This document shows positions 1-10,047 of a stretch of 64,000 nt of DNA, piece after piece (within the stretch, counting starts at the first letter, position 1; every line of letters starts with the position of its first letter). The notes beneath the pieces were generated by a model, which made no database searches, had not been told where the DNA came from, and was given only the letters and a program-made list of their open reading frames with translations. The position numbers were made by a program, and so were the translations under genes. Source of the DNA: Protea cynaroides (Eukaryota; Streptophyta; Magnoliopsida; Proteales; Proteaceae); assembly GCA_028583415.1 (NCBI GenBank), contig CM053276.1:59625510-59689509 (forward strand). The letters are read 5' to 3'.

Positions 1-235
1 GTTATGCAAGTGTGGCACTAGGTGTGTAGCATGTGTCCGACTACACCCTATTGTGTTGTGGCCGACCCCTTAAATGAGTCCTGATTGAATTTTTTAAGTA
101 CCAAGGTTTAACTAGGTTACCTCCATTGGGCTTCATAAGTCTGCTTCATGTTGGTTTGAACCGTTCGTCATGGTAAGACCTGTTACAAAGCCAAAATTTC
201 AAATTAGGACCAAAATTTTGGGTACGAGTCATACA
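1..235 (-). repeat. 3' LTR of the Tekay-like element (partial)
   Basis: Only the first 235 bases of this LTR (read on the minus strand) lie in the window. It ends in ACA at 233-235 on the plus strand, that is TGT at the LTR start, directly next to a polypurine tract. It aligns with the right end of the 5' LTR at 18680-18906 with scattered mismatches and small indels. Confidence 0.8.
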
Positions 236-250
236 ACTCCACCCCCCTTA
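236..250 (-). other. Polypurine tract of the Tekay-like element
   Basis: The plus strand reads ACTCCACCCCCCTTA, so the minus strand has a purine-rich tract immediately before the 3' LTR. This is the plus-strand primer site of LTR retrotransposons. The same motif follows the LTR that ends at 40215. Confidence 0.75.
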
Positions 251-254
251 CAAA

Positions 255-740
255 AATTTTATCCTCAAAATTTACCGTACCTTTATCGTTGAACAAATGC
301 GGATACCGTTCCCATATATTATCTTCTTTTTCCCATAAAGCTTCTTCTTCACTATGGCTCTTCCATAAGACTTTGACAAAAGGAATGCTTCAATTTCTGA
401 GTTCTTAGACCTTGCTATCCATAATAGTCGACGGTACTAGTTCATAAGACAGGTCAGCCTTTAGCTGTGGCGGTTTAATAGTTAACACGTGTGCTGGGTC
501 TTTAATATATTTCTTCCACATGGATACATGGAACACATTGTGGACACCTGATAGTGCTGGAGGCAATGCCACTTGGTATGCTATGGTTCTACTCCTCCCT
601 ATGATTCCATAGGGTCCAACATACCAAGGACTTAGCTTTCCTTTCTTGCCAAATCGCTTCACCGCTCTGAAAGGAGAGATCTTTAAGAACACTTTATCAC
701 CAACTTTGAATTCCAAATCCTTTCATCTTATGTCAATATT
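255..740 (-). pseudogene. Integrase C-terminus and chromodomain remnant
   Basis: The stretch 405-716 is open for 103 codons and shows the integrase C-terminal pattern of plant chromoviruses: GDKVFLKISP, GKLSPWYVGPY, VALPPALSGVHNVFHVSM and KKYIKDPAHVL. After two in-frame stops the minus strand continues (about 280-400) with a chromodomain-like end, VKVLWKSHSEEEALWEKED then a YPHLF-like terminus. In this family the chromodomain steers integration to chromatin. The stops after DSKV and before the chromodomain make this non-functional. Confidence 0.8.
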
Positions 741-879
741 ACTCTTTTGTCGAGCCTAGGCTACTTTAATTCTTGCCTTGATTATGTCGACCTTTTCACA
801 GGTTTCTTGAACAATGTCGGGTCCTACAATTCTTCTTTTGCCAACTTTGTTCCAGTACAATGGGGTTCATATGGAGCCA

Positions 880-1330
880 TGCTTATTGTAGCTTGGTAGC
901 TATTGTTGTAGGTGAACTCCATGAGTGCTAAGTTTTCATCTCACTTGGTTTTGAAATCCAAGGTACAAGCGTTGAGCAAATCCTCCAATATTTGGATTGT
1001 TCTTTTCAATTGGCCATTGGTTTATGGGTGATATGCCATAATGAACTTCAATTGAGTAGCCATCACACTCTATAATCCTTTCCAGAAACACGAGGTAAAT
1101 CGAGGGTCTTGATCTGATACTATACTGGTTGGTACTCCATGTAATCGGACAATATTGTTGATGTATAGTTTGGCCAAACGGTCCATAGAGTATTATGGGT
1201 GAACAACAATGAACCTTGCAGTCTTGGTGAAATGATCGATGACTACCCAAATAGCGTCCACTGCTCGAGCTATTAGAGGTAAACTTGTGACGAAATCCAT
1301 TGTTACATGGTTCCATTTTTATTCAGGGAT
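880..1330 (-). pseudogene. Integrase catalytic core, decayed
   Basis: In one minus-strand frame the DDE integrase core can be followed, with in-frame stops: a MDFVTSLP start, VIDHFTKTARFI, SDQDPRFTS and the region AYHP-TNGQLKRTIQILEDLL. Where the family has a catalytic Glu before RTIQ, this copy has Lys, and at least three stop codons interrupt the core. A longer open frame over the same bases (936-1316) gives no family match and is a shadow. This enzyme would join element cDNA to chromosomal DNA; here it is dead. Confidence 0.75.
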
Positions 1331-1425
1331 AGGTAACGGTTGTAGCTTTCCTACTGGTCTTTAATGATCAGCCTTCACTTGTTGGCAGGTCAAACACTTA
1401 TAAACAAAATTGGTCACATCGACCT

Positions 1426-2274
1426 TCATTCCTCTCTACCAAAAATTTTTCTTAAGATCCTACTACATCTTCGTACTGCCAGGAGCACGGTGTACGGAGT
1501 TGTATGTGCCTCCATCATGATGGCTTCTTTGATGTTCTCTTCACCTTCAGGAATGCATACCCTTTCCCTAAAGTAGAATAATTCGTCATCGCCCTTAGAG
1601 AATTCAGGGACTTGATTACCCTTCTCCAATTCCTTCATGATCTTCCATAAGTATGGATCCTTCAGTATTGCTTCCTTTATATTATCTGGCAGGGTTAGTG
1701 TGATGCTCATTGCGCTGAAAAAAGTAGAGGTGGACGTGACCGACTCTTCCAGCAATGATTTGGTGATTGCCTTGCCAGATGTTGTTGGGTGTTGTGTCAT
1801 TGCCACATGTGTAGCCATGTATGCATCATCTTCTTCCCCTTGTTGAGCGTCTTTCCTCGAGTAGACAACCTTCTTGCTTAAGGCATCGGCTACTACGTTG
1901 GCCTTTCCTTGGTGGTACTGTATGTCTATCTTGTAATCCTTTAGAAATTCCAACCACTGTCGTTGCCTCATGTTCAACTCCTTTTGGTTTAATAAATAGA
2001 CCAAGCTCTTGTGGTCAGACATGATCTTAAAAGTAGCATCAAATAAGTAGTGTCTCCATATTTTTAGTGCGAAGACTACCACTGCCAATTCCAGGTTGTG
2101 AGTTGGGTAGTTCTTTTCGTGCTCTTTCAATTGTCGAGACACATAACCAATGACTTGATTATGCTGCATTAGTACACAACCCAGTCCTATGTTGGATGCA
2201 TCAGTTGACACGGTGTACACAAAATTTCCACTTGGTACAGTCAACACTGGGGCTGTCACGAGCTTCTCTTTCAA
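1426..2274 (-). pseudogene. RNase H and integrase N-terminal region
   Basis: This is the longest open stretch of the element (282 codons). It starts in the RT-RNase H connection and runs through RNase H: TVSTDASNIGLGCVLMQ, VIGYVSRQLKEHEKNYPTHN, LELAVVVFALKIWRHYL and SDHKSLVYLL. It continues into the integrase N-terminus (VCIPEGEENIKEAIMMEAH). Family order is RT, RNase H, zinc-binding integrase N-domain. The frame is lost inside the zinc-binding domain, so the HHCC motif is broken. It lies directly downstream of the RT fragment on the minus strand. Confidence 0.85.
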
Positions 2275-2277
2275 GGT

Positions 2278-2981
2278 CTAGAAACACTCTTCTCGTTTTG
2301 CAGTCCATTCAAACTTTTGTCCTTTCTTCATGAGTTGGTTGAGTGGTATAACGATTCGTGAGTAATCTTGAATAAATTGCCGATAATATCCAGCTAGACC
2401 CCGGAAACTTCTCACTTCTGTGACTATTTTTGGGGTTTCCCATTCCAGCACTACTTGGACCTTGCTAGGGTCTACAGTTATCCCTTCCCCAGAGACGACG
2501 TGTTCGAGGAATGCCACTTTCTTTAACCAAAACTCACACTTTTTAAACTTAGCATACAACTTCTCTTCCTTGAGTCGTTGCAAAACCTTTCTCAGGTATT
2601 CTTCATGTTTTTCAGGAGAGCGAGAATATACAAGGATGTCGTCAATGAATACTATGACGAATTGATCCAAAAAGTCATGGAATACCTGTTCATCAACTCC
2701 ATGAATGATGTAGGAGCGTTTGTTAGTCCGAATGACATGACCCTGAATTCGTAATGGCCATAACGGGTCCTGAAAGTAGTCTTCAAAATATCAGCTTCTC
2801 GAATCTTCAATTGGTGATAACCTGATTGCAAGTTGATCTTCAAGAATACCGAGGCTCCTTGGAGTTGATTGAATAGGTCATTGATCTTGGGTAGAGGGTA
2901 TAGATTCTTGACTGTGAGTTTATTTAGTTCTCGATAGTCAATGCACAGTCTAACGCTTCCGCCTTTTTTTTTAACAAACAA
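2278..2981 (-). pseudogene. Reverse transcriptase of the Tekay-like element
   Basis: Two open stretches in different frames overlap at 2652-2670. The first (2652-2981) has RLCIDYRELNKLTVKNLYPLP, the SGYHQLKI block, KTTFRTRYGHYEFRVMSFGL and NAPTSF. The second (2278-2670) has the catalytic FIDDILVYS and the thumb region ending GLAGYYRQFI. All are signature blocks of Ty3/gypsy RT, and the Asp pair of the active site is preserved. A single frameshift between palm blocks separates the two. The enzyme would copy element RNA into DNA in the virus-like particle. Confidence 0.88.
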
Positions 2982-3287
2982 GACTCCCCATGGTGAAAAC
3001 TTGGCCTAATAAAGCCTTTATCTAGCAATTCTTGTAATTGAACCTTGAGTTATTTTAGTTCTACAGGTGCCATCCTATATGGTGCCTTGGATACAGGAGC
3101 CGATCCTGGGAGCAAATCAATTAAACTCTGTTGCTCTATTACGTGGCAGACCTGGTAAATCTTCTAGAAATACTTCAGGGAATTCGTTTACTACTCGTAG
3201 TTCTTTTAGTTTGGGAGTTTTTACAGTAGTATCTACAACAGATGCGATGTATGCAGTACATCCTTGAGCTAGCAACTTACTTGCTTG

Positions 3288-3645
3288 CTAGGCAGACATA
3301 AAGAGTTTCTTTTGCTTCTTCGTTTTGTCTTCGATGAACACTATCGGCTTATTGCCATCAACATCAAATGAGACTTTTTTGTCGGCACAAAGGATGCTGG
3401 TCTTGTGTGTAGTTAGCCAGTCCATCCCTAGGATTGCGTCAAAATCTGACATGTTCAGGAGTATCAGATACTTTGCACGATCCATGGTAATCGTCCAGTT
3501 CTACTTGTTGTCCCAATGGCGTACTGACTATGAGTTAGGACTCCATTTGTCTTGGGGGTGTTCCCATCTTCTCAGCGAATGAGGATGATACAAAAGAGTA
3601 AGTAGCACCCAAGTCAAAGAGTACTCGAGCCGACAAATTGGATAT
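3288..3645 (-). pseudogene. Retropepsin-like aspartic protease remnant
   Basis: The minus strand reads LFDLGATYSFVS at about 3580-3640, where the family has D-S/T-G-A, and then DFDAILGMDWLTTHKTSI in the 65-codon open stretch 3288-3485. These are the flap and ILG blocks of the Ty3/gypsy protease, which cuts the Gag-Pol precursor. The active-site S/T is replaced by Leu and stops separate the two halves. It lies between the gag zinc knuckle and RT, as expected. Confidence 0.75.
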
Positions 3646-3829
3646 GGATATGGTACCTAATGGTACGTAGCTTATTAGTTGACATTACTTCAGAAACATT
3701 CTCAATTCATGCACGAACAGTTTAACTACTATGAAAGAAAATACCTGTAATCACGTTGATAGAGTTCTCGACATCTTTGGCCGTTGTTGCATAAACCTTA
3801 CCCTGTTGCAGTTCTTGCTTCAAAGGAAG

Positions 3830-5041
3830 AGGGTAGTACCTGGGTATGTGTCCCTCTTGTTGACAATTGTAGCACGTCACTGGGCCAGTGCTAGGTCAGT
3901 AGAATCAGGGGCAGCATATTTCTTTGTAGGAATTTGGGTGGTCGCCTTCTTCACAGTGGTGGTTCTGAATGGCTTCTTGGCATTACGATTGCTTGCGAAG
4001 GTACTAGCTCTTTTGTACCCAAGGTTGTTGATCTATCCTTCCCAACGAGCTTAATACCCGTCCCTTTGGCTGTCCTCTACTACTTTGGTCGTTTGGACTA
4101 CACTTGCATATGTGGTATGACCTTGAGCCTTAACAATGGCTTGCACTCCTCTCCTTAAGCCATCAGCAAACCTCTTGGCCTTTAATGCATCAATTCGCAA
4201 GCTAGGGTTTGCGAAGTAGTACAGTCTCTCAAAATCCCTCTGATATTCAGTGACTGATCTTTGCACTTGGCTAAAAGTCAGATACTCTGCTTCTTTTTTG
4301 TCTCTGTAACTCTGTGGGAAATAATTACCAAAGAAGGTTTCCTTGAAGTTCTCCAATGAGATATTCCCGTACCTGTTCTCCAGCATAGGCCGAGTGGATT
4401 CCCACCAATTATCGGGCTCATCTTCAAACATGAAAGTGGCACAGAGTATTTGCTGCTCATCAGTACATGGCATCATTCTAAGAGTCTTCTCAATAGTATG
4501 CATCCAGATGGTAGGATGCAAAGGATCATTTCCTACACCTGTAAATTTGGGAGGCTTCATCTTCTGAAAAGCTTCCACTATCCTTGCCATAGGTGTCAAG
4601 ATAGGTGGGAATGCTTTTGGAAGAGCGATTAGAGCAATATTTTCTTACATTGGTGGTGCTTGTGGATGCGCTTGTGCTGCAACAATCGATATTGGTGCAG
4701 GTATGTGGTTAGCAGGAGGCAGCACTAGCATTGGAGCAGGTGCTGGTGCTGTTGTTGGAACTGTTGGAACTGCCATAATCGGAGGAGTTGTTTCTCTACG
4801 AAGTACTGTTATAAATCCAGTCATTAGCTACTATTATTGGATACTGATATCGTGGGCAAAGTTTCCCGATATAGTAGTAACGTCTGCTACTGTCAGCACT
4901 GGTGGTGGTGATGGTGCTACAGGTTCTGGTTCATGGTGCACCTCAGGTAAAGGTATTTGTTCCTGCATTATCCCCTTTGGTGGGGCATTGCTTTCTATAG
5001 TGTTGGGTTTTCATCGCCTTCGCCTTGTACTAGGAACCATG
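3830..5041 (-). pseudogene. Gag of the Tekay-like element
   Basis: An open stretch at 4051-4599 (182 codons) carries the retrotransposon gag capsid pattern: MKPPKFTGVGNDPLHPTIWM, LCATFMFEDEPDNWWES, a NFKETFFGNYFP block and FADGLRRGVQ. Upstream, a Pro/Ala/Val-rich N-terminal tail can be followed to an ATG near 5041, with stops. Downstream, at about 3840-3885, a zinc knuckle reads CYNCQQEGHI, with the last Cys replaced by Tyr. Gag forms the particle and binds RNA. Confidence 0.82.
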
Positions 5042-5312
5042 ATTGAAAACTTTGCTCAGACCTGAAAATTTTGAAATGGTCAATCGACCCATGGGTATGA
5101 ATGTCCAATTTACATCATGCAAGGCAAATGTCATTTTTAAAACTCAAATTATGGTTTCAATGCATTGCTGATGAATCAAACGATCAAACATTCAGCATGG
5201 AGCGAAAAGCAGACAACAATGGACGTGTGGCACATGACTGACCACACCTCTAACAAGTGAGGGGCGTGCGGCATGTGACCATCTGCATGTCACTGTCTCG
5301 ATTTAAATCAAG

Positions 5313-5317
5313 GTGTG
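5313..5317. repeat. Target-site duplication GTGTG (left copy)
   Basis: GTGTG precedes the solo LTR at 5313-5317 and recurs at 13465-13469 directly after its last base. A 5-bp duplication fits LTR-element integration. Confidence 0.75.
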
Positions 5318-5903
5318 TGTGAGGACAAAGATTGAAATCTTTAGAAGTCGCCACCTAGATTAAGGTCTAGGACCTTAGAAATGTGAAATCTCACCCTAAG
5401 GTAAGACTTCGATTGAATCATGACCCTTAGATAGGATTTCTGGTCCATCAGAGATTGGATAAGCGTCAGGTTATGGTTATGGGAAGGGGTTAGGCACCCA
5501 AACCGCCCGATCAAAATCGGTCTCCTATTCCTTTCCTATGCTAGACACCATCTATTAAACCGAACCAAACCAAGTGGTTTGATATCATTGAACAAAATCT
5601 GTATCCATCAGATTGCCTACGTATCACAGAATTATTCCAAAAATCAGGTTCACAATCGTAGTTCAGGTGTGATTAAAGTTTATGATTGTGATTTATGCTT
5701 GTGTATGATTAAGTTCTTTGTTCAAGTTGAAGTTTATGCTTGAATGGATGAGAAACCCTATGGGTTAGGATCTGGATAGTCCATGTGAACTGATAGATAG
5801 TCCTAGTGGATCTAAGAATAACCCTATTTGGGTCAAAATATGGATAATCCTATCTGGGTTGGAATGTGGATAACTTTATTTGGGTCAAAATGTGGGTAAA
5901 TAT

Positions 5904-6480
5904 CCTAGTGGATCTATGGATAGTCCAAGTGGACTAAGGTGTGGATCCAAATTTGGATTTCTCCCAAATAGCCTACGTATCCTAGGGTTTGCCCTAGGAA
6001 TCAGAATCCACGTAGTTTAAAATCTAGGTTGAAATAGATGGGTAAGTATCCTAGTGGATCTATGGATAGTTCGAGTGGACTAAAATGTGGATCCGTAATT
6101 GGGTTTCTCCCAAATGGCCTACGTATCCTAGGGTTTGCCCTAGGAATCAGAATCCACGTAGTTCGGGCTGATAACCCATTCTGGGTCGAAATGGGGATAA
6201 ATATCCAAGTGGATCTATGGATAGTCCGAGTGGACTAAGGTGTGGATCCGAATTTGGGATTCTCCCAAATGGCCTACGTATCCTAGGGTTTGCCTAGGAA
6301 TCAGAATCCATGTAGTTCGAGACTGGATAACCCAATTTGGGTCAAAATTTGGGTAAATATCCTAGTGGATCTATGGATAGTCCGAGTGGACTAAGGTGTG
6401 GATCCGAATTTGGAGTTCTCCCAAATGACCTACGTATCCTAGGGTTTGCCCTAGGAATCAGAATTCACGTAGTTCGGGCT
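5904..6480 (-). repeat. About four tandem ~150-bp units inside the Tat LTR
   Basis: Units start near 5904, 6050, 6205 and 6361 (spacings about 146, 155 and 156). Each has GTGGATCTATGGATAGTC, a GGATCC-containing segment, CCTACGTATCCTAGGGTTTG and CCTAGGAATCAGAATCCACG. On the minus strand the unit carries the motif pair AACTACG...TGATTCC...GGATACGTAGGC, which also occurs at 35565-35620 in the other Tat-type LTR. Confidence 0.8.
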
Positions 6481-7531
6481 TAGTGGGATAACCTGTTCTA
6501 GGTTAGAAGGTGAGAATCTGTTCTAGGTTTAGGGTTAAAAACCTATTCCAGGTTTAGGGTTGAGAACCTATTCTAGGTTTAGAGTTTACCAAGGGGCAAA
6601 ATCATCTTGAATTACCCTTTTCAACCTAAGTTCTAATTTTGAAAAGTTTGGCAAAGTATTTTTTTTTATTTATTAAGGTTTTTATTATTTCCATTATGCC
6701 CTTCCCAAGAATGTGGGTGCCTAAATGCACGTCCCCACACCTAATATGTTTGCTAGGTGTACAGATATGACAGTTCGACTAAGGTGTTGCATAAATTAAA
6801 TGATTGCCAAAATGGAAAATATCATTCGAATATGGCAACAAACAACATATATCATCTCATGAATGGCAAGAAAGCATATGAATCATTATAGCAGCAAGCA
6901 TGTGAGAGCATTCATCAAGATATAGCAGAGAAATAAAATGACATCTCATGTATTATTTCCAATCAAATTATGTCTCAATGTGTCTCAGATGAGATTCTCT
7001 AGATCTATGGTTGGGATTTAATGTGAATCTCTCAAGATTAGATCCTTAATCAATGGTTAGATATCTTTTTATATCCTCAATAATATATCCAGATCAAATT
7101 CCTAAATTTCATCAAAATAGCCAAAATCAACGGCTCAGATCTCATGTCAAGATATATTCATAATCAGACTAAAATCCAATGATTCAAATTCTTTTAAATC
7201 ATTTATGATCAAGATCCAACGGTTTAAATTCTCTCAAAATCACAATCTAACTATTCATATTCATTTAAATCAATCATCAAGACAATCCGATGGTCCAAAT
7301 TCATTCATATTACTCATGATATCCATCCAATGGCTTAAATTCTTCTAAAACACACTACGATGGAAATCTAATGGTTTAAATCATTCTTGATGATAGTCCA
7401 ACCGTTAAAATTTATTTCAATCACTCCCAAAGATAATCTAATGGTCCAGATCACTTATCATGATAATCTAATCGTTCATATCCATTTACATCACTTTGAT
7501 GACAATCCAACGGTTTAGATTATTCAAATTA
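6481..7531. repeat. AT-rich LTR interior, no gene
   Basis: Noncoding part of the Tat-type LTR. From about 6990 it is built of short degenerate repeats around 'atccaatggtttaaattc' spaced roughly 30-60 bases apart. A related repeat series resumes at 10048-11040 beyond the MULE insertion. I see no ORF of interest. Confidence 0.6.
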
Positions 7532-7540
7532 ATAATCTAA
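7532..7540. repeat. 9-bp target duplication ATAATCTAA of the outer MULE
   Basis: ATAATCTAA occurs at 7532-7540 and again at 10039-10047, exactly abutting the inverted termini. Confidence 0.85.
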
Positions 7541-8328
7541 GAAAAAATTTCATCTACACCCCATCAAAGATTGTTAACATCATCTACACCCACAAGTTTG
7601 CAAAAACATCACTTAGGTCCCAAAACTTTGGCTATGGTAATCAAAGAAGTCCACTCCGTCAGTTAATTCCCGTTAGATGCTGACGTCAACTGAAATAAAA
7701 TTTTCCATGGATAATACTGTCCTTAGAGTAAAGATAAAATACCATTTTACCCTTCTTCTTCTTCTTCCTTTCCTCTTCTGCTCTTCTCCATAGTCAGATT
7801 CATATGGCAGAAGCTGGTAATGGTTGTGGATGAAAGCATATTAATAAATAGAAAAAATTTCATCTACACCCCATCAAAGATTGTTATCATCATCTACACC
7901 CATAAGAATGCAGAAACATCATCTAGGTCCAGTTAACTGACGAAAATCACTAAAATTGTTAAAATACAGTTTTACCCTTCATTTTTATATTTTATCCTTT
8001 TAATTTTAAAAAACTTAAAAGATTTATTCTAAACAGCCTTCTTCTCCGGTGACGTGAAGATTTTTCCGATAATGTGAGCTTGAGACAAAATCTATGGAAA
8101 CAGCAAAATGTATCAAAAAATTTCAATACCTATTGAGGAGAGATGCGGACTTCGCCCACAAGAACAAGATTACAACCAGAAGAAATAGCACATGAGCGAC
8201 AAGGGACAACAAACTGTATCCAGCCCGTTCGAACAAGAACCAAAAGGCAGTCGCTGTTACTAGAGCCAAGCCCCTGCACTAGTCCATCGTTTCCATAATA
8301 CCGCATCGGCAACTGCAGAACCCATTAC

Positions 8329-8486
8329 TGTAATGACGCAGAAAATGAAGGCGGTTCTTAGCAGGATGTTGAGTCTACTTCCATGCTGTTCCGTTTCAGT
8401 GGATTTTTGGGAATCTGGGAATAGAGTTTCTCTATAAAAACTGTAATGACGCAGAAAATGAAGGCGGTTCTTAGCAGGATGTTGTC
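8329..8486 (+). repeat. Direct duplication of ~45 bases within the inner MULE
   Basis: The segment ACTGTAATGACGCAGAAAAT through GCAGGATGTTG occurs at about 8326-8371 and again at 8440-8484. The first copy is followed by unrelated sequence, the second by the XLG reading frame, so the start of the captured gene was duplicated after or during capture. Confidence 0.85.
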
Positions 8487-8757
8487 TATTGGGGCTCCGG
8501 TTTCCGTCGAGGAGGATGATGTGGAGTTCTCGTTTGCTATGGAGTACGGTGGCCCTCCTGTTTCTTATAATCTTCCATGAGCTGCTCCTATCGATATCAA
8601 ACGGATTCCAACTGCTGCAGTGGTTGCCCCTGCTTCGTTGTCCGATGGAGTGTCCTTACCAGTTGTCCAGCCACTCCTCTCATCAGATCCTCTGAAGAAG
8701 AAACTGTCCGAAGACCTAACCCATGGTTCTGAAGCTGACGTTTTGCCAGGGTCTTGT
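8458..8757 (+). pseudogene. XLG (fragment): Captured N-terminal fragment of an extra-large G protein (XLG)
   Basis: Reading from the ATG at 8458, the frame gives a short lead, then EFSFAMEYGGPPVSYNLP, a TGA stop, then APIDIKRIPTAAVVAPASLS and SLPVVQPLLSSDPL. The blocks [EY-GPP-SY-(I/L)P], [PI-(V/D)-(K/R)IP-AAVV] and [P-V-QP(I/L)LS] in this order match the N-terminal leader of plant XLG proteins, which are heterotrimeric G-alpha-like proteins. The G-alpha domain is not present. The TGA stands where XLGs often have Arg, consistent with a CGA to TGA change. The fragment lies inside the inner MULE and is not a functional gene. Confidence 0.75.
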
Positions 8758-9067
8758 AATGGTATGGTAGTCTTCGAAATAGAGGAGGTAACCTCTCAAA
8801 TATCAAAAGGGTATATTGGTTTTTTCAAGCTACAAAAAGGGTATTCTCGTCTGTTAAAAATTCCAATCCACCTGACGTCAGCATCTAACGGGAATCAACT
8901 GACGGAGTGGACTTCTTTGATTACCACAGCCAAAGTTAGTGGACCTAGGTGATGTTTCGTCATTCTTGTGGGTGTAGATGATGTTAACGATCTTTGATGG
9001 GGTGTAGATGAAATTTTTTCTAATAAATAATTTTTAATTTTATTTTGTTCTTCATCGACTGAAATAT

Positions 9068-9072
<5 letters not shown>

Positions 9073-9126
<54 letters not shown>
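9073..9126. repeat. (GA)n microsatellite in the outer MULE
   Basis: Uninterrupted GA repeat of about 26 units, about 210 bases upstream of the captured MATE start codon. It may be part of the captured 5' untranslated region, since GA tracts are common there, but this is inference. Confidence 0.9.
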
Positions 9127-9127
<1 letters not shown>

Positions 9128-9338
9128 GAATACGCTCTGATTAAATTTACAGTTGAACCTTCAATCATGGAAATTTGTATTCCTTTTGAGGAAGAAAAAT
9201 GGTAGCAATTATGAGAATCACTCGAATTCGTGGGACCTGTTCCACCCAGCTAGCAATTTTTTTTGGTAGTTCTTTGATTATTAACGAGGGTTGGAAGCAG
9301 AAAAATCGAAGCCCTAGAGACGCAGAGAGAGCGAGAGA

Positions 9339-9575
9339 ATGAGGGAAGATGAGGTTCCCCTGTTAGAAGAGGGACACGAAGGATCTGTGATTCAAAGGAT
9401 ATGGGTGGAATCGAAGAAGATATGGCAGATCGCAGGTCCTGCTATTTTCAGTCGTGTAGCCTTGTACGCTATGACTGTAATAATTCAATCATTTGCAGGA
9501 CATTTGGGAAATCTTGACCTAGCTGCAATCTCCATTGCTTCCATTGTCATCATCTCCATTAGTTTCGGATTTTTG
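9339..9575 (+). pseudogene. DTX (fragment): Captured first exon of a MATE/DETOXIFICATION transporter
   Basis: From the ATG at 9339 the 79 codons include ESKKIWQIAGPAIFSRVALY, the region VIIQSFAGHLGNLDLAAISI and ASIVIISISFGFL. These are the N-terminal tail and first transmembrane helices of plant MATE efflux proteins (family pattern E-KKLW-I-GPAIF, then FAGHLG-LELAA-SI). A GT at 9576, directly after the codon for Leu, is a plausible 5' splice site, and the following sequence is intron-like. This suggests genomic DNA rather than cDNA was captured. A full MATE protein is about 500 residues, so only the start is here. A GA-rich 5'UTR-like stretch precedes it. Confidence 0.82.
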
Positions 9576-10047
9576 GTACTGTTCCTTTCTTTATTTTCCA
9601 TTTTCCTTCAATAGATTGCTCCTCTGATCCATCTCGATCTAGGGCTTCTAAATTTGATGAAACGAAGGATTTGTTGAGTTGGGTATGGCAAGCGCATTGG
9701 AGAAGAATTCCTCTTCATCGTGTCACAAATTCTTGCTAGATTCGATATTGATACTGTAATGGGTTCTGCAGTTGCCGATGCGATATTGTGGAAACGATGG
9801 AGTGCAAGCATATCCAGATTTTGTCTCAAGCTCACATTACCGGAAAAATCTTCACATCGCCGGAGAAGAAGGCTGTTTGGAATAAATCTTTTAAGTTTTT
9901 TAAAATTAAAAAGATAAAACTGTATTTCAACAATTTTAGTGATTTCCGTCAGTTAAGTGGACCTAGGTGATGTTTCTGCATTCTTATGGGTGTAGATGAT
10001 GTTAACAATCTTTGATGGGGTGTAGATGAAATTTTTTTATAATCTAA

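Larger units (their letters stand above)
7851..9020. mobile_element. Inner Pack-MULE-like element carrying an XLG gene fragment
   Basis: The ends are GAAAAAATTT at 7851 and AAATTTTTTC ending at 9020. They are flanked by a perfect 9-bp duplication TAATAAATA (7842-7850 and 9021-9029). Its left arm (7851 to about 8097, plus 8282-8330) matches the right arm of the outer element in reverse complement. Its right arm (about 8860-9020) matches the left arm of the outer element. It is therefore the same family inserted in the opposite orientation. Its cargo is different: an N-terminal piece of an extra-large G-protein gene, plus about 185 bases (8098-8281) absent from the outer copy. Confidence 0.85.
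7541..10038. mobile_element. Outer Pack-MULE-like element carrying a MATE gene fragment
   Basis: The ends are inverted copies of GAAAAAATTTCATCTACACC (7541 onward; reverse complement ending at 10038). They are flanked by a perfect 9-bp duplication ATAATCTAA (7532-7540 and 10039-10047), the size typical of Mutator-like elements. No transposase is visible, so it is non-autonomous. It carries the first exon of a MATE transporter gene and is split at 7850/9021 by a second member of the family. Left and right arms differ in sequence beyond the terminal ~25-40 bases, which makes its orientation readable. Confidence 0.85.

Noticed and set aside
936..1316. A 126-codon minus-strand open frame
   Set aside because: The recognisable integrase core is in another frame of the same bases; this one is a shadow.
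5346..5360. GAAGTCGCCACC as an Arg-tRNA primer site marking the LTR end
   Set aside because: The 5-bp duplication GTGTG and the TGTGAG...CTTACA ends put the boundary 28-35 bases further left. Kept only as a finding about the motif.
7543..10037. Two interleaved inverted-repeat pairs as a single complex element
   Set aside because: The two independent 9-bp duplications resolve them into one element nested in another.
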